Shown here one piece after another: positions 28,401 through 34,322 of a stretch of DNA of 40,517 nt. Under the pieces are notes generated by a model, which saw only the letters and a list, made by a program, of their open reading frames with translations, did no database searches and was not told where the DNA came from. Source of the stretch: Bacteroidota bacterium (GTDB lineage Bacteria > Bacteroidota > Bacteroidia > M30B66); the NCBI GenBank assembly GCA_947460255.1, contig CANHIS010000024.1:1-40517 (forward strand). Direction: 5' to 3'. Position 1 is the first letter of the stretch. Each line of letters opens with the position of its first letter. The translations under genes and the position numbers were made by a program.

Positions 28401-28731
28401 CAGAAGTAAATGAAATCTTTTTGCCGTCGGGCGAAAATCGCGGTTGCACTTCATAGGGATATCCTGCCCTGAGGCAAGTCGCGTTTCCTCCAGAAGAGGG
28501 CATTATGTAAATATCACCAAGCAAATCGAACACGATTTGTTTGCCATCAGGACTTAAATCGAGGTTCATCCAAGTGCCTTCGTCAAGCGAAAAACTCACA
28601 TTTTTTGCCGGCTCTCCAGGACTGCTCACATTCCAATCTTTGGGGGTTTCGGATTTTGCGTTTTTTGACTTCTGTGCCGACAATGAAATCGATGCTATTA
28701 CACAGAATACTAGCGATATACGGTTGAGCAT
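25444..28731 (-). CDS. TolB-like propeller / amidohydrolase fusion protein
   Basis: A 1095-residue exported protein. After a signal peptide (1-20, ISLSAQ) come TolB/PD40-type propeller repeats (about 40-640), such as LSPDGKQIVFDLLGDIYIM and RFSPDGKKISFTSD. An amidohydrolase domain fills about 670-1070. It opens with ARIITMNGDQVIENGTILVE and has the metal motif HAH in GLIDVHAHLG (about residue 720), a Lys in SVKSYNQPRR, and later His residues in EGGSHFLHN and GIEHNIP. It closes with GSLEEGKLADFLVLDENPL. The usual GTD segment of the fold reads GAHGQ here. The last 20 residues are rich in His and Cys. Such fusions are common in Bacteroidota; substrate unknown, hydrolysis of an amide or related bond likely. 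Confidence 0.9.
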   Translation of the reverse strand: MLNRISLVFCVIASISLSAQKSKNAKSETPKDWNVSSPGEPAKNVSFSLDEGTWMNLDLSPDGKQIVFDLLGDIYIMPSSGGNATCLRAGYPYEVQPRFSPDGKKISFTSDAGGGDNIWVMDLSGANAKQVTKEDFRLLNNAEWTPDGEYLIARKHFTATRSAGAGELWMYHINGGAGLQLTKKKNDQQDAGEPAVSKDGRYVYYSEDVYPGGYFQYNKDPNSQIYIIKRLDRQTGKTTSTVQGPGGAARPVLSNSNKHLAFVRRVREKSVLFVRELSTGIEKPIYTELSKDQQEAWAIFGVYTNFSFTPDDQSIIIWSKGKIRKIQVDSGKEEIIPFNLTSNHQITNALHFEKQAAEDTVSIKTIRHAVTTQDGKSLIFNAVGYLWLKDLPAGKPQRLTSSSAFEFEPSICTQKPWMVYVSWSDTSMGEIKLMDFSKGNSTKTISMGKGIYRTPSISNDGKFVVYIKEEGNDHQGFSHCTEPGMYLLNLETNEHKLISTEAEFPRFSADGSKVYYQTGGYLFGSLEKAFKSCDLSGNNIQTHYTSKYANSYILSPDNKWLAFTELFKVYVTPFIQTGSAIDLSGGNDAYPVKLVSTEAGISVHWTQNDYKLHWTLGDEYFEVDVAAFLNPNAVGDKAPKPIEKGIKIGLQLLHDKPLGMFAYTNARIITMNGDQVIENGTILVENNRIVKVGNAAEILQPANSKVIDCKGKTIMPGLIDVHAHLGTFRYGLSPQQQWSYYANLAFGVTTTHDPSSNTEMVFSQSEMVKTGHMVGPRIYSTGIILYGADGDFRAQINNLEDARFALRRTKAFGAFSVKSYNQPRRNQRQQVIAAAREMNMQVVPEGGSHFLHNMSMILDGHTGIEHNIPVHDIYNDVVKLWSSSKTGYTPTLIVNYGSVNGEYFYYQNEKVWENKRLMNFTPRALIDPRARHRTMIPAEEYQNGHLLVSQSCKKLADAGVKVNLGAHGQIQGLGAHWELKMLADGGLTPLQAIRSATMNGAFYLGLEKEIGSLEEGKLADFLVLDENPLEDLNNIVTIKYTVANGRLYDSMTMQETITGNRTRLPFYFESEFGNNDFHFHEETGCFQGHSCGCRK

Positions 28732-28758
28732 GTGAATTTGAAACTTGAAATTGAAAGG

Positions 28759-28766
28759 CGAAGATA
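28759..28766 (-). promoter_or_regulatory. Candidate -7 element for the amidohydrolase gene
   Basis: TATCTTCG on the minus strand, the same octamer as in the lectin promoter, ends 27 nt before the ATG. No TTTG at the expected distance upstream. Confidence 0.3.
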
Positions 28767-28786
28767 AAGAGAAGCAATGTGTTTTG

Positions 28787-28872
28787 GGGCCACGGGCGCG
28801 CCTTACGTTACAAGTCCTCGCCCCGATTGAAAAAATCGGGACTGCGGGCTTTCCACTGCAGTCGCTGGGCCG
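28787..28872 (+). repeat. Diverged REP-like element next to the RAYT-like gene
   Basis: A GC-rich 86-bp structured element. Read on the plus strand it shares an ordered skeleton with the minus-strand reading of copies 1 and 2: CGCG(C)CTTTACG-like, then AGTCC, then GGGC, then CTGCAxTCGCTG. It has an extra 7-bp hairpin (CCCGATT 28822-28828 with AATCGGG 28834-28840, loop GAAAA), a second stem (GACTGC 28840-28845 with GCAGTC 28858-28863), and GGCC at both outer ends. Homology to copies 1 and 2 is judged by eye. Confidence 0.6.
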
Positions 28873-29088
28873 TTTTTCGGAAATCCGATCCCCTTATTGA
28901 ACTAATGCATTCAAAATTAATGAAGTATCAAGATTTTTTTCACAACAACTGTGAACAGAATCCTTCCACTTCTAGCATTTCGACTAAAAGTGCTTTTTAC
29001 ATTTGGAGTTAACGATCGGCATGAAACAACATTGCAAACTTCATACTGTAGGTTTCAGGTGGACGAATACAAAAAAGAACAACAAAAC

Positions 29089-29535
29089 ATGTCTCATTCT
29101 TCTTCAAAAATTTGGATTCATGCCATTTGGTCGACCAAGGATCGATTGCCTATGATACGGCCTGAAATGGAGTTGTATCTATATGGCTTTATTTCAAAAT
29201 TATTAGATGAGATGGGCTGTCCGTCGCGCATACTAAGTGGTACTGAAGACCATGTTCACTGTTTGTTTTTATTGAATCCTCAGCGCTGTGTAGCAGAGGT
29301 ACTGAAACATGTGAAGGGCAGCAGTTCTCATTATGTAAATTTTGAAAACTTGGTTGCTGAGAAATTTTCGTGGCAGAAGGGATACTTGGCTTTTTCGGTA
29401 TCAGATTCAAGTATGGAGAAGGTTGTGGAGGAAATAAAAGGTCATAAGGAATATCATTGTGTGAAAGGATTTATTGAGGAGCACAATGATTTACTAAGGA
29501 TGCATGGGGTTTATCCGTCAGTGAATACTGGGTAA
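29089..29535 (+). CDS. REP-associated tyrosine transposase-like protein (Y1/HUH family)
   Basis: A 148-residue protein of the IS200-like Y1 transposase fold, in the RAYT-like group by size and context. The ATG at 29089 starts the family similarity (SSKIWIHAIWSTKDRLPMI). The HUH metal-binding motif is HVH (55-57) in GTEDHVHCLF, followed by KHVKGSSSHYVN and WQKGYLAFSVS, all typical. The catalytic helix, normally YIxxQ before an HH pair, reads EIKGH (115-119) before KEYH, so the Tyr and Gln appear replaced. RAYTs are single-copy domesticated relatives linked to REP repeats. A perfect palindrome follows 8 bp after the stop and a REP-like element precedes the gene. Confidence 0.88.
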   Translation: MSHSSSKIWIHAIWSTKDRLPMIRPEMELYLYGFISKLLDEMGCPSRILSGTEDHVHCLFLLNPQRCVAEVLKHVKGSSSHYVNFENLVAEKFSWQKGYLAFSVSDSSMEKVVEEIKGHKEYHCVKGFIEEHNDLLRMHGVYPSVNTG

Positions 29536-29543
29536 TTCGGTAC

Positions 29544-29595
29544 TTTTTCTTTTCACGCAGTGACGGTTTAAACCGTCACTGCGTGAAAAGAAAAA
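29544..29595. repeat. 52-bp perfect palindrome after the RAYT-like gene
   Basis: Two uninterrupted 26-nt arms meet at GTTT|AAAC (centre 29569/29570) with no loop. Each arm contains CACGCAGTGACGG and an outer T5-C-T4 tract (or its complement). It lies between convergent genes, but the T tract is 5' and the A tract 3' on both strands, the reverse of an intrinsic terminator. It could extrude as a cruciform or be bound by a dimeric protein or the transposase. Confidence 0.9.
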
Positions 29596-29651
29596 ACGTA
29601 CACGTTTTAAAACTCCTCTTTCCGTTATGGCACACAACCCCTAATCCCGCT

Positions 29652-29948
29652 TCAGTTCAAAGAAATTGCAGGCAAACCACTTCCTGTTGCGTTGTAAAAC
29701 TCCAACTCATACACTGTCGCCTGCATAAAATTGATCAATGGAAACGTTGCTATGATATCCTCTACCTCATGCTCCGATTCAGCATTTATGGTCGCCCAAA
29801 CCTTCGATCTGTCTAAGGATAAAGCATATGAAAGAACCAAACCATTATCCATCAAGTTGTTGATATGCTCACGGTGCTTTGGAATCAATGCAATAAACTC
29901 ATCCGATAATTCTTCAGGTATTTCAAAGTCGACAATAAACTGATTCAT
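29652..29948 (-). CDS. Small dimeric alpha/beta-barrel (muconolactone isomerase / YCII-like) protein
   Basis: A 98-residue soluble protein with a ferredoxin-like pattern: MNQFIVDFEIP strand, EELSDEFIALIPKHREHINNLMDNG helix broken by Pro, VLSYALS strand, KVWATINAES strand, HEVEDIIATFPL helix and ATVYELEFY strand. This matches the muconolactone delta-isomerase/YCII type, whose members include isomerases and many proteins of unknown role. No degradation-pathway gene is nearby, so an actual muconolactone isomerase activity is unlikely. It follows the DUF2185 gene by 26 bp and is probably in the same transcript. Confidence 0.72.
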   Translation of the reverse strand: MNQFIVDFEIPEELSDEFIALIPKHREHINNLMDNGLVLSYALSLDRSKVWATINAESEHEVEDIIATFPLINFMQATVYELEFYNATGSGLPAISLN

Positions 29949-29974
29949 AAAGCCCTTCGGTTTTTCAAATGAAA

Positions 29975-30343
29975 TTATTCCTCCAATGCAACAAACTTAT
30001 CCCCTACCCGCTCAAGTTCGGTTCCAAATGGCAAATGTAGATAATGACGAATAGCATTGTCTAAAACAATTACCATGTCAACATCTGTAATAAATGAATT
30101 CTGCTCCTGTTCCATGTACTCATCATCTTCCTTGCCTGATAAAAAACGCCAGCCACTATCGAAATCATCTTCAGGTACTTCCCTGTACATAAAGCCAACT
30201 TTCATCCCTTCATCGAGTATATGGCGGGTAACTAAACAAGCGCCGTAATCTACCGGCGGACGGTTACCTTTCCCCTTTGTATTTTTCTTGTTGTTCACAC
30301 CGCAAATAATGGAAAAATCATGTTTGTTTTTAAGGTTTCTCAA
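29975..30343 (-). CDS. DUF2185 / Imm33-like protein
   Basis: Up to 122 residues. The core GACLVTRHILDEGMKVGFMYRE, in pieces, followed by DSGWRFLSGKEDDEYM is the DUF2185 signature; this family is also listed among polymorphic-toxin immunity proteins (Imm33-like). The start is unclear: no ATG fits. A TTG at 30343 is the first possible codon after an in-frame stop at 30350, and a GTG at 30298 would give 107 residues, closer to family length. No toxin gene is seen next to it, so an immunity role is only a possibility. Its upstream region is shared with the divergent tetR-type gene. Confidence 0.75.
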   Translation of the reverse strand: MRNLKNKHDFSIICGVNNKKNTKGKGNRPPVDYGACLVTRHILDEGMKVGFMYREVPEDDFDSGWRFLSGKEDDEYMEQEQNSFITDVDMVIVLDNAIRHYLHLPFGTELERVGDKFVALEE

Positions 30344-30386
30344 AAATGGTTAATAATTTTAACATACCAATAAGTATCTTAGCACC

Positions 30387-30971
30387 ATGAAAGCAACCCG
30401 AGATCTTCTTTTAACACAAAATTACAAAGCCTTACATTTAAGTGGCTTTCAGGGATTAAGAACAGATAAAGTGCTCTCAGATCTTCAAATAACCAAAGGA
30501 GCATTTTATCATTATTTCCCAGATAAACTTAGTCTCGGATATGCTATTGTTGATGAAATCTTGCGGCCAAACTATTTGAATCTTTGGAAAAAAGCTGAAG
30601 AAAACCAAGAGAATCCTATAGGTTCCATAATAACTTTATTGGATTACCACCAAAAACACATCTTAAAATCCGATGAAGACGCTAAACTTGGCTGCCCGCT
30701 AAACAATTTAGTGCAGGAAATGGCTCCGCTCGATGAAGGATTTCGCAACCGCTTGCAATTTATTTTAGCTGAGCAAAGAAGGATGATCGCCAATGCATTT
30801 AGAAATGCACAAAAGAAGAGACTCATCAGAAACGAATCTGATCCTGATGAACTTGCACTTTTTGTTCTGTCTTCTATTGAAGGATCTTTCTCGATGGCAA
30901 AAGCCCTTCAAAGTAAAAAGGCATTTGATCAATGCATCAACCAATTAAAAAATTGGCTCACAACTTTATAA
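30387..30971 (+). CDS. TetR/AcrR family transcriptional regulator
   Basis: A 194-residue repressor-type protein. The N-terminal helix-turn-helix has the TetR recognition segment ITKGAFYHYFPDK (35-47); residues 60-194 form the helical ligand and dimer domain. The effector is unknown. The NmrA-like gene lies downstream on the same strand behind a 26-bp perfect palindrome of TetR-operator type, making it the best target candidate. Upstream of its own ATG there is TATCTTAG, one change from the -7 consensus, next to an imperfect ATAC...GTAT pair, so weak autoregulation is possible. Confidence 0.92.
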   Translation: MKATRDLLLTQNYKALHLSGFQGLRTDKVLSDLQITKGAFYHYFPDKLSLGYAIVDEILRPNYLNLWKKAEENQENPIGSIITLLDYHQKHILKSDEDAKLGCPLNNLVQEMAPLDEGFRNRLQFILAEQRRMIANAFRNAQKKRLIRNESDPDELALFVLSSIEGSFSMAKALQSKKAFDQCINQLKNWLTTL

Positions 30972-31194
30972 AACTTTAATCAATTAAATCTTGACCTAGT
31001 TGAATATACTGACTTCTTTAAAAAAGAATTTTCAACTACACCGTAAATGAACTGATTGCCATTAATGAATAAGAAGTTTGTCATCAAGATTTTTTTATCA
31101 AAAACTCACCCCTACCTTATCTACAGTTGTAATTTTTAGAAATTTAATCAACTGATCTCAAACGGTTTAGTAAAGAATATAATACAACCATTAA

Positions 31195-31220
31195 AAACAT
31201 ACATACTAGTATGTATGTTT
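31195..31220. promoter_or_regulatory. 26-bp palindromic operator upstream of the NmrA-like gene
   Basis: A perfect inverted repeat with half-site AAACATACATACT on the left and its complement on the right, centred at 31207/31208. The size and symmetry suit a TetR-family dimer pair, and the tetR-type gene is just upstream. The right arm overlaps the -7 element at 31214-31221, so binding there would block RNA polymerase. Confidence 0.8.
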
Positions 31221-31221
31221 G
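31214..31221 (+). promoter_or_regulatory. -7 element of the NmrA-like gene
   Basis: TATGTTTG matches TAnnTTTG perfectly and ends 24 nt before the ATG at 31246. It lies inside the right arm of the palindrome. No TTTG is seen at the -33 position. Confidence 0.55.
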
Positions 31222-31245
31222 TCGAAACATTTAAAATTTTTAATC

Positions 31246-32136
31246 ATGTACATCATTACAGGGGCGTCTGGAAACACTGGAAAAAGAATCGCCAAAAATC
31301 TACTCCTTGCAAACAAAAAGGTAACCGTTGTTAGTAGAAATATTGAGCATATTCAAGAACTCATCGATCTTGGCGCATTGCCAGCAATCGGTGATCTTCA
31401 AGATACCGCTTTTCTCTCAGCATTGCTCAAAGAAGCCACCGCAGCCTACCTACTAATCCCACCAAATTTTCAAACAACCGATTTCCGGAAATACCAGTTC
31501 GACACAGCGGATGCTCTTGCATTAGCAGTTGAAAACTCTGGGATCAAACATGTTGTGGCATTAAGCAGCGTTGGTGCACATTTGGAAGAAAATTCAGGAG
31601 TTATTCTCGGACTTCATTACTTCGAACAAAAGCTGAAGAAGATTAAAAACCTAAATTCATTAGCCATCCGTGCCGGTTTCTTCATGCAAAATTTCTTCGG
31701 GAATATTCAAATTATTAAAAACATGAACATTCATGGCGGTTTTCCAATTAATGAAGACGTAGCATTCGGCATGATTCATACCAACGATATCGCCGATTAT
31801 GCTGTCAAGCGAATGCTAGCTTTGGATTTCACTGGTTTTAATCACCAAAATCTCATCGGACAAAGAGCTTTATCTTTCAAAGAAGCAACCCTTGTTTTAG
31901 GAAATTCAATTGGCAAACCTGAGCTTCCGTGGGTTACATTTACCTATGAAGATGCTCGCAATGGTATGATTGGAGCAGGCTTATCAGAAAGTCTTGCCAA
32001 TCTCTACATCGAATTTTCGAAATCAATTAACAGCGGTGCCCTCATCGAAGATTTTCATCCATCCACGAACAGCGTAACATCCACATCCATAGAGCAATTC
32101 GCCACAGAATTTGCAATTGCTTATCAAAATTCGTAA
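31246..32136 (+). CDS. NmrA-like NAD(P)-binding oxidoreductase
   Basis: A 296-residue atypical short-chain dehydrogenase. The dinucleotide-binding motif GASGNTG is at 6-12. SVGAH follows in the region where extended SDRs carry catalytic Ser, but the YxxxK pair is not clear, as in NmrA/QorB-like proteins. LAIRAGFFMQNFFGNI and FGMIHTNDIADYAVK are typical of the family. QorB-like members reduce quinones, others sense NADPH. The ATG at 31246 (MYIITGASGN) is chosen over an upstream TTG at 31219 inside the operator. Likely repressed by the adjacent TetR protein and so probably induced by an electrophile or other effector. Confidence 0.9.
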   Translation: MYIITGASGNTGKRIAKNLLLANKKVTVVSRNIEHIQELIDLGALPAIGDLQDTAFLSALLKEATAAYLLIPPNFQTTDFRKYQFDTADALALAVENSGIKHVVALSSVGAHLEENSGVILGLHYFEQKLKKIKNLNSLAIRAGFFMQNFFGNIQIIKNMNIHGGFPINEDVAFGMIHTNDIADYAVKRMLALDFTGFNHQNLIGQRALSFKEATLVLGNSIGKPELPWVTFTYEDARNGMIGAGLSESLANLYIEFSKSINSGALIEDFHPSTNSVTSTSIEQFATEFAIAYQNS

Positions 32137-32146
32137 ACCATATTGA

Positions 32147-32181
32147 GCCAATCATCAATGCGTAAAAACTTGATGATTGGC
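32147..32181. terminator. Terminator hairpin between NmrA-like and MFS genes
   Basis: A perfect 12-bp stem (GCCAATCATCAA at 32147-32158 with its complement at 32170-32181) and an 11-nt loop. On the plus strand it is followed by the T-rich CTATTTTCTTTC. It ends at the stop codon of the converging MFS gene and may act in both directions, better for the plus strand. Confidence 0.72.
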
Positions 32182-33414
32182 CTATTTTCTTTCTAATTCT
32201 GGAACTGTATAATGCGAAAGAACTTTCATCGCAACGAATAAACTCATTAAACATAAAATTGCAGCCAAAATAAATGCTGCGCCAGGAAAATATATCGGTG
32301 CATTAGGTGATGTAAACTTTGCAAACAACCCCGTCATTACTGGCGGACCAACAATTGACGTTAAGCTCACCAAACTCGTTAAGGCTCCTTGAAGTTCTCC
32401 TTGTTCATTTGCCGGAACCTGCGAAGACATAATTCCTTGCAAGGATGGTCCACAAATTCCACCCAAGCAATATGGCACCAACGCAGCATACATCATCCAG
32501 CTTGCTGATGCTAATCCGAAAAACGTTAATCCAATCGCATATAAGATGAGTCCAAAATAAACAGACCGTTTAGCGCCCAATCTCGGATTTATCACGCGAA
32601 TTAATCCGCCCTGAACAACTGCAACCAAGATTCCAACAAATCCCAAAGAATAACCAACGGCAGCTTCATCCCATTTAAATTGCTCCATTGTAAAAAACGA
32701 CCATGTGCTTTGAACAGCATGTGATGCAATGTAGATTAACACTAATGAAATAACCAATCCGCCAATTATTGGAAATCGACGCAATCGGATAATTGCACTG
32801 AAGGGATTTGCCCGGGACCATTCAAATTTTCTGCGATTCTCTAATTCCAAAGATTCGGGTAAAATGAAGTAGCCATAAAGGAAATTGAGAAACGTTAGAG
32901 CTGCTGCAACAAGAAAAGGCACATTCGCACCAAATTGTCCTAACAAACCACCTACCACCGGACCAATGATAAAGCCCAATCCAAAAGCAGCTCCTACCAT
33001 TCCGAAGTTTTGTGCCCTTTTTTCTGGCGTGCTAATGTCTGCTATGTAAGCTGTTGCTGTAGTGATACTTGCCCCCATTACACCAGCAATAAGCCTTCCT
33101 ATAAACAACCAAAATAAATTAGGAGCAAAAGCAAGCAGTAAATAATCGATCGCGAAGCCAATAAGCGACAAAAGTAAAATTGGTCTTCTACCATATTGGT
33201 CGCTTAAATTTCCCAAAATTGGAGAGAAAATAAACTGCATAATGGCAAATGCAAAAAGAAGCCAACCGCCATACTCTGAAGCCACACTTAAGGATGCACC
33301 GGTTAGTTGTTGAATAAGTTTTGGAAATACTGGTATAATAATGCCAAGCCCTGTAACATCAATCAATAAAGTAGCGAAAATAAAGCCCATAGCAGGCTTA
33401 AATCTTTTAGACAT
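32182..33414 (-). CDS. MFS efflux transporter, TetA/TCR-like
   Basis: A 410-residue inner-membrane drug:H+ antiporter type protein with about 12 membrane helices. MFS motif A is [11 protein letters not shown] (68-78) in the loop between helices 2 and 3. The opening [19 protein letters not shown] and motif C-like [16 protein letters not shown] resemble the tetracycline-resistance (TCR) group. Many chromosomal members do not give tetracycline resistance, so substrate is unproven. It lies 24 bp after the YjbR-like gene and likely forms an operon with that gene and the Lrp-type regulator. Confidence 0.93.
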   Translation of the reverse strand: MSKRFKPAMGFIFATLLIDVTGLGIIIPVFPKLIQQLTGASLSVASEYGGWLLFAFAIMQFIFSPILGNLSDQYGRRPILLLSLIGFAIDYLLLAFAPNLFWLFIGRLIAGVMGASITTATAYIADISTPEKRAQNFGMVGAAFGLGFIIGPVVGGLLGQFGANVPFLVAAALTFLNFLYGYFILPESLELENRRKFEWSRANPFSAIIRLRRFPIIGGLVISLVLIYIASHAVQSTWSFFTMEQFKWDEAAVGYSLGFVGILVAVVQGGLIRVINPRLGAKRSVYFGLILYAIGLTFFGLASASWMMYAALVPYCLGGICGPSLQGIMSSQVPANEQGELQGALTSLVSLTSIVGPPVMTGLFAKFTSPNAPIYFPGAAFILAAILCLMSLFVAMKVLSHYTVPELERK

Positions 33415-33438
33415 TTGAGCGTTTTTCTTTTTATAAAA

Positions 33439-33786
33439 TTAGATATCTAATATCGCTCTTTCTTTCTTCGTTAGTGTTCCTAATACTAAGCTGTATGAAT
33501 GACAAATTAATTCCTCTACCATTTTCGTAGGGAGATCCTCATAATGAACAGTATTCCACCATTTCTTATTCATATGATACCCAGGCGTTATTTGTGGGAA
33601 CTCTTCTCGCAATTCAATTGACCTTTCCGGATCACACTTTAAATTGATAGATCCTGGATTATCGATGGGCAACAAAGCAAAAATCTTCCCGCCAATTCTT
33701 AGTGCCAATGTTTGTGGGCCAAATGGTAGATCTTCAGTTACAACTGGTAACGAAAGGCAGTAAAGCCTTACTTGTTCAACATTCAT
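33439..33786 (-). CDS. MmcQ/YjbR family protein
   Basis: A 115-residue soluble protein of the MmcQ/YjbR family (CyaY-like fold, often annotated as DNA-binding). Typical features are CLSLPVVTEDLPFG near the start, KIFALLPIDNPGSINLKC, PGYHMNKKWWNTV and a C-terminal SYSLVLGTLTKKER. Starts 1 bp after the Lrp-type gene stop and precedes the MFS gene by 24 bp. The cellular role of the family is not established. Confidence 0.9.
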   Translation of the reverse strand: MNVEQVRLYCLSLPVVTEDLPFGPQTLALRIGGKIFALLPIDNPGSINLKCDPERSIELREEFPQITPGYHMNKKWWNTVHYEDLPTKMVEELICHSYSLVLGTLTKKERAILDI

Positions 33787-33787
33787 C

Positions 33788-34273
33788 TTACCTATCGTAT
33801 TTCAATGGTAGAACATGCGAATTCTTCATTTCTGAAATGATAAGCATCGTTTGAACATGTCCGATCTCCTCCATTTTGCTGAAAGTGGACGAAATCAACT
33901 TTTCAAATGCAGGTATGTCTTGAACAAGGACTTTCATCAGATAATCTGCATTGCCAGTAATTTGGTAACACTCCATGATCTCAGGAATCGAATTAATTTT
34001 CTCCTTGAATCGATTGATCACATTCTCAACTTGCCTGCTCAGTGTAATTTGAATAAAAACACTCACTCCTAACTTAAGTTTACTTCTATTCAGATGTGCG
34101 TGGTAACTTTCAATAATTTCAGATTTCTCCAGCTTTTTAACACGTTCTAAAGTGGGAGCAGGCGACAAACCAATTTGAGTACTCAACTCAAGATTGGTAA
34201 TTCGACCATCTTCCTGAAGTAACTTCAGAATTTTCAAGTCGATTGAATCTAATTTATCCTGCGGAATGCTCAT
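33788..34273 (-). CDS. Lrp/AsnC family transcriptional regulator
   Basis: A 161-residue regulator. The ATG at 34273 (MSIPQDKLDSID) gives the usual length; an ATG eight codons upstream is less likely. The N-terminal winged helix-turn-helix (about 8-60) shows LDSIDLKILKLLQEDGRI and LSTQIGLSPAPTLERVKKLE. The C-terminal RAM domain (about 68-150) contains IMECYQITGNADYLMKV, the amino-acid-sensing fold. It heads a three-gene operon with the YjbR-like and MFS genes and so may control an efflux system responding to amino acids. That link is inferred from gene order. Confidence 0.93.
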   Translation of the reverse strand: MSIPQDKLDSIDLKILKLLQEDGRITNLELSTQIGLSPAPTLERVKKLEKSEIIESYHAHLNRSKLKLGVSVFIQITLSRQVENVINRFKEKINSIPEIMECYQITGNADYLMKVLVQDIPAFEKLISSTFSKMEEIGHVQTMLIISEMKNSHVLPLKYDR

Positions 34274-34322
34274 GAGGTAAAAGTACTCAGGAAGCAATTA
34301 ATCAACAAGCAGAATCTGATAA

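Larger units (their letters stand above)
28732..29088. other. Intergenic region upstream of the RAYT-like gene
   Basis: 357 bp between divergent genes. It holds the amidohydrolase -7 candidate, the diverged REP-like element at 28787-28872, and a TACATTTG (28998-29005) that matches the Bacteroidota -7 consensus and could drive the transposase-like gene with a leader of about 80 nt. Codons upstream of the ATG at 29089 are open but show no family similarity. Confidence 0.6.

Noticed and set aside
28951-29088. 46-codon N-terminal extension of the RAYT-like gene
   Set aside because: Family similarity begins at the ATG at 29089, with an A-rich leader just before it; a -7 candidate lies inside the extension.
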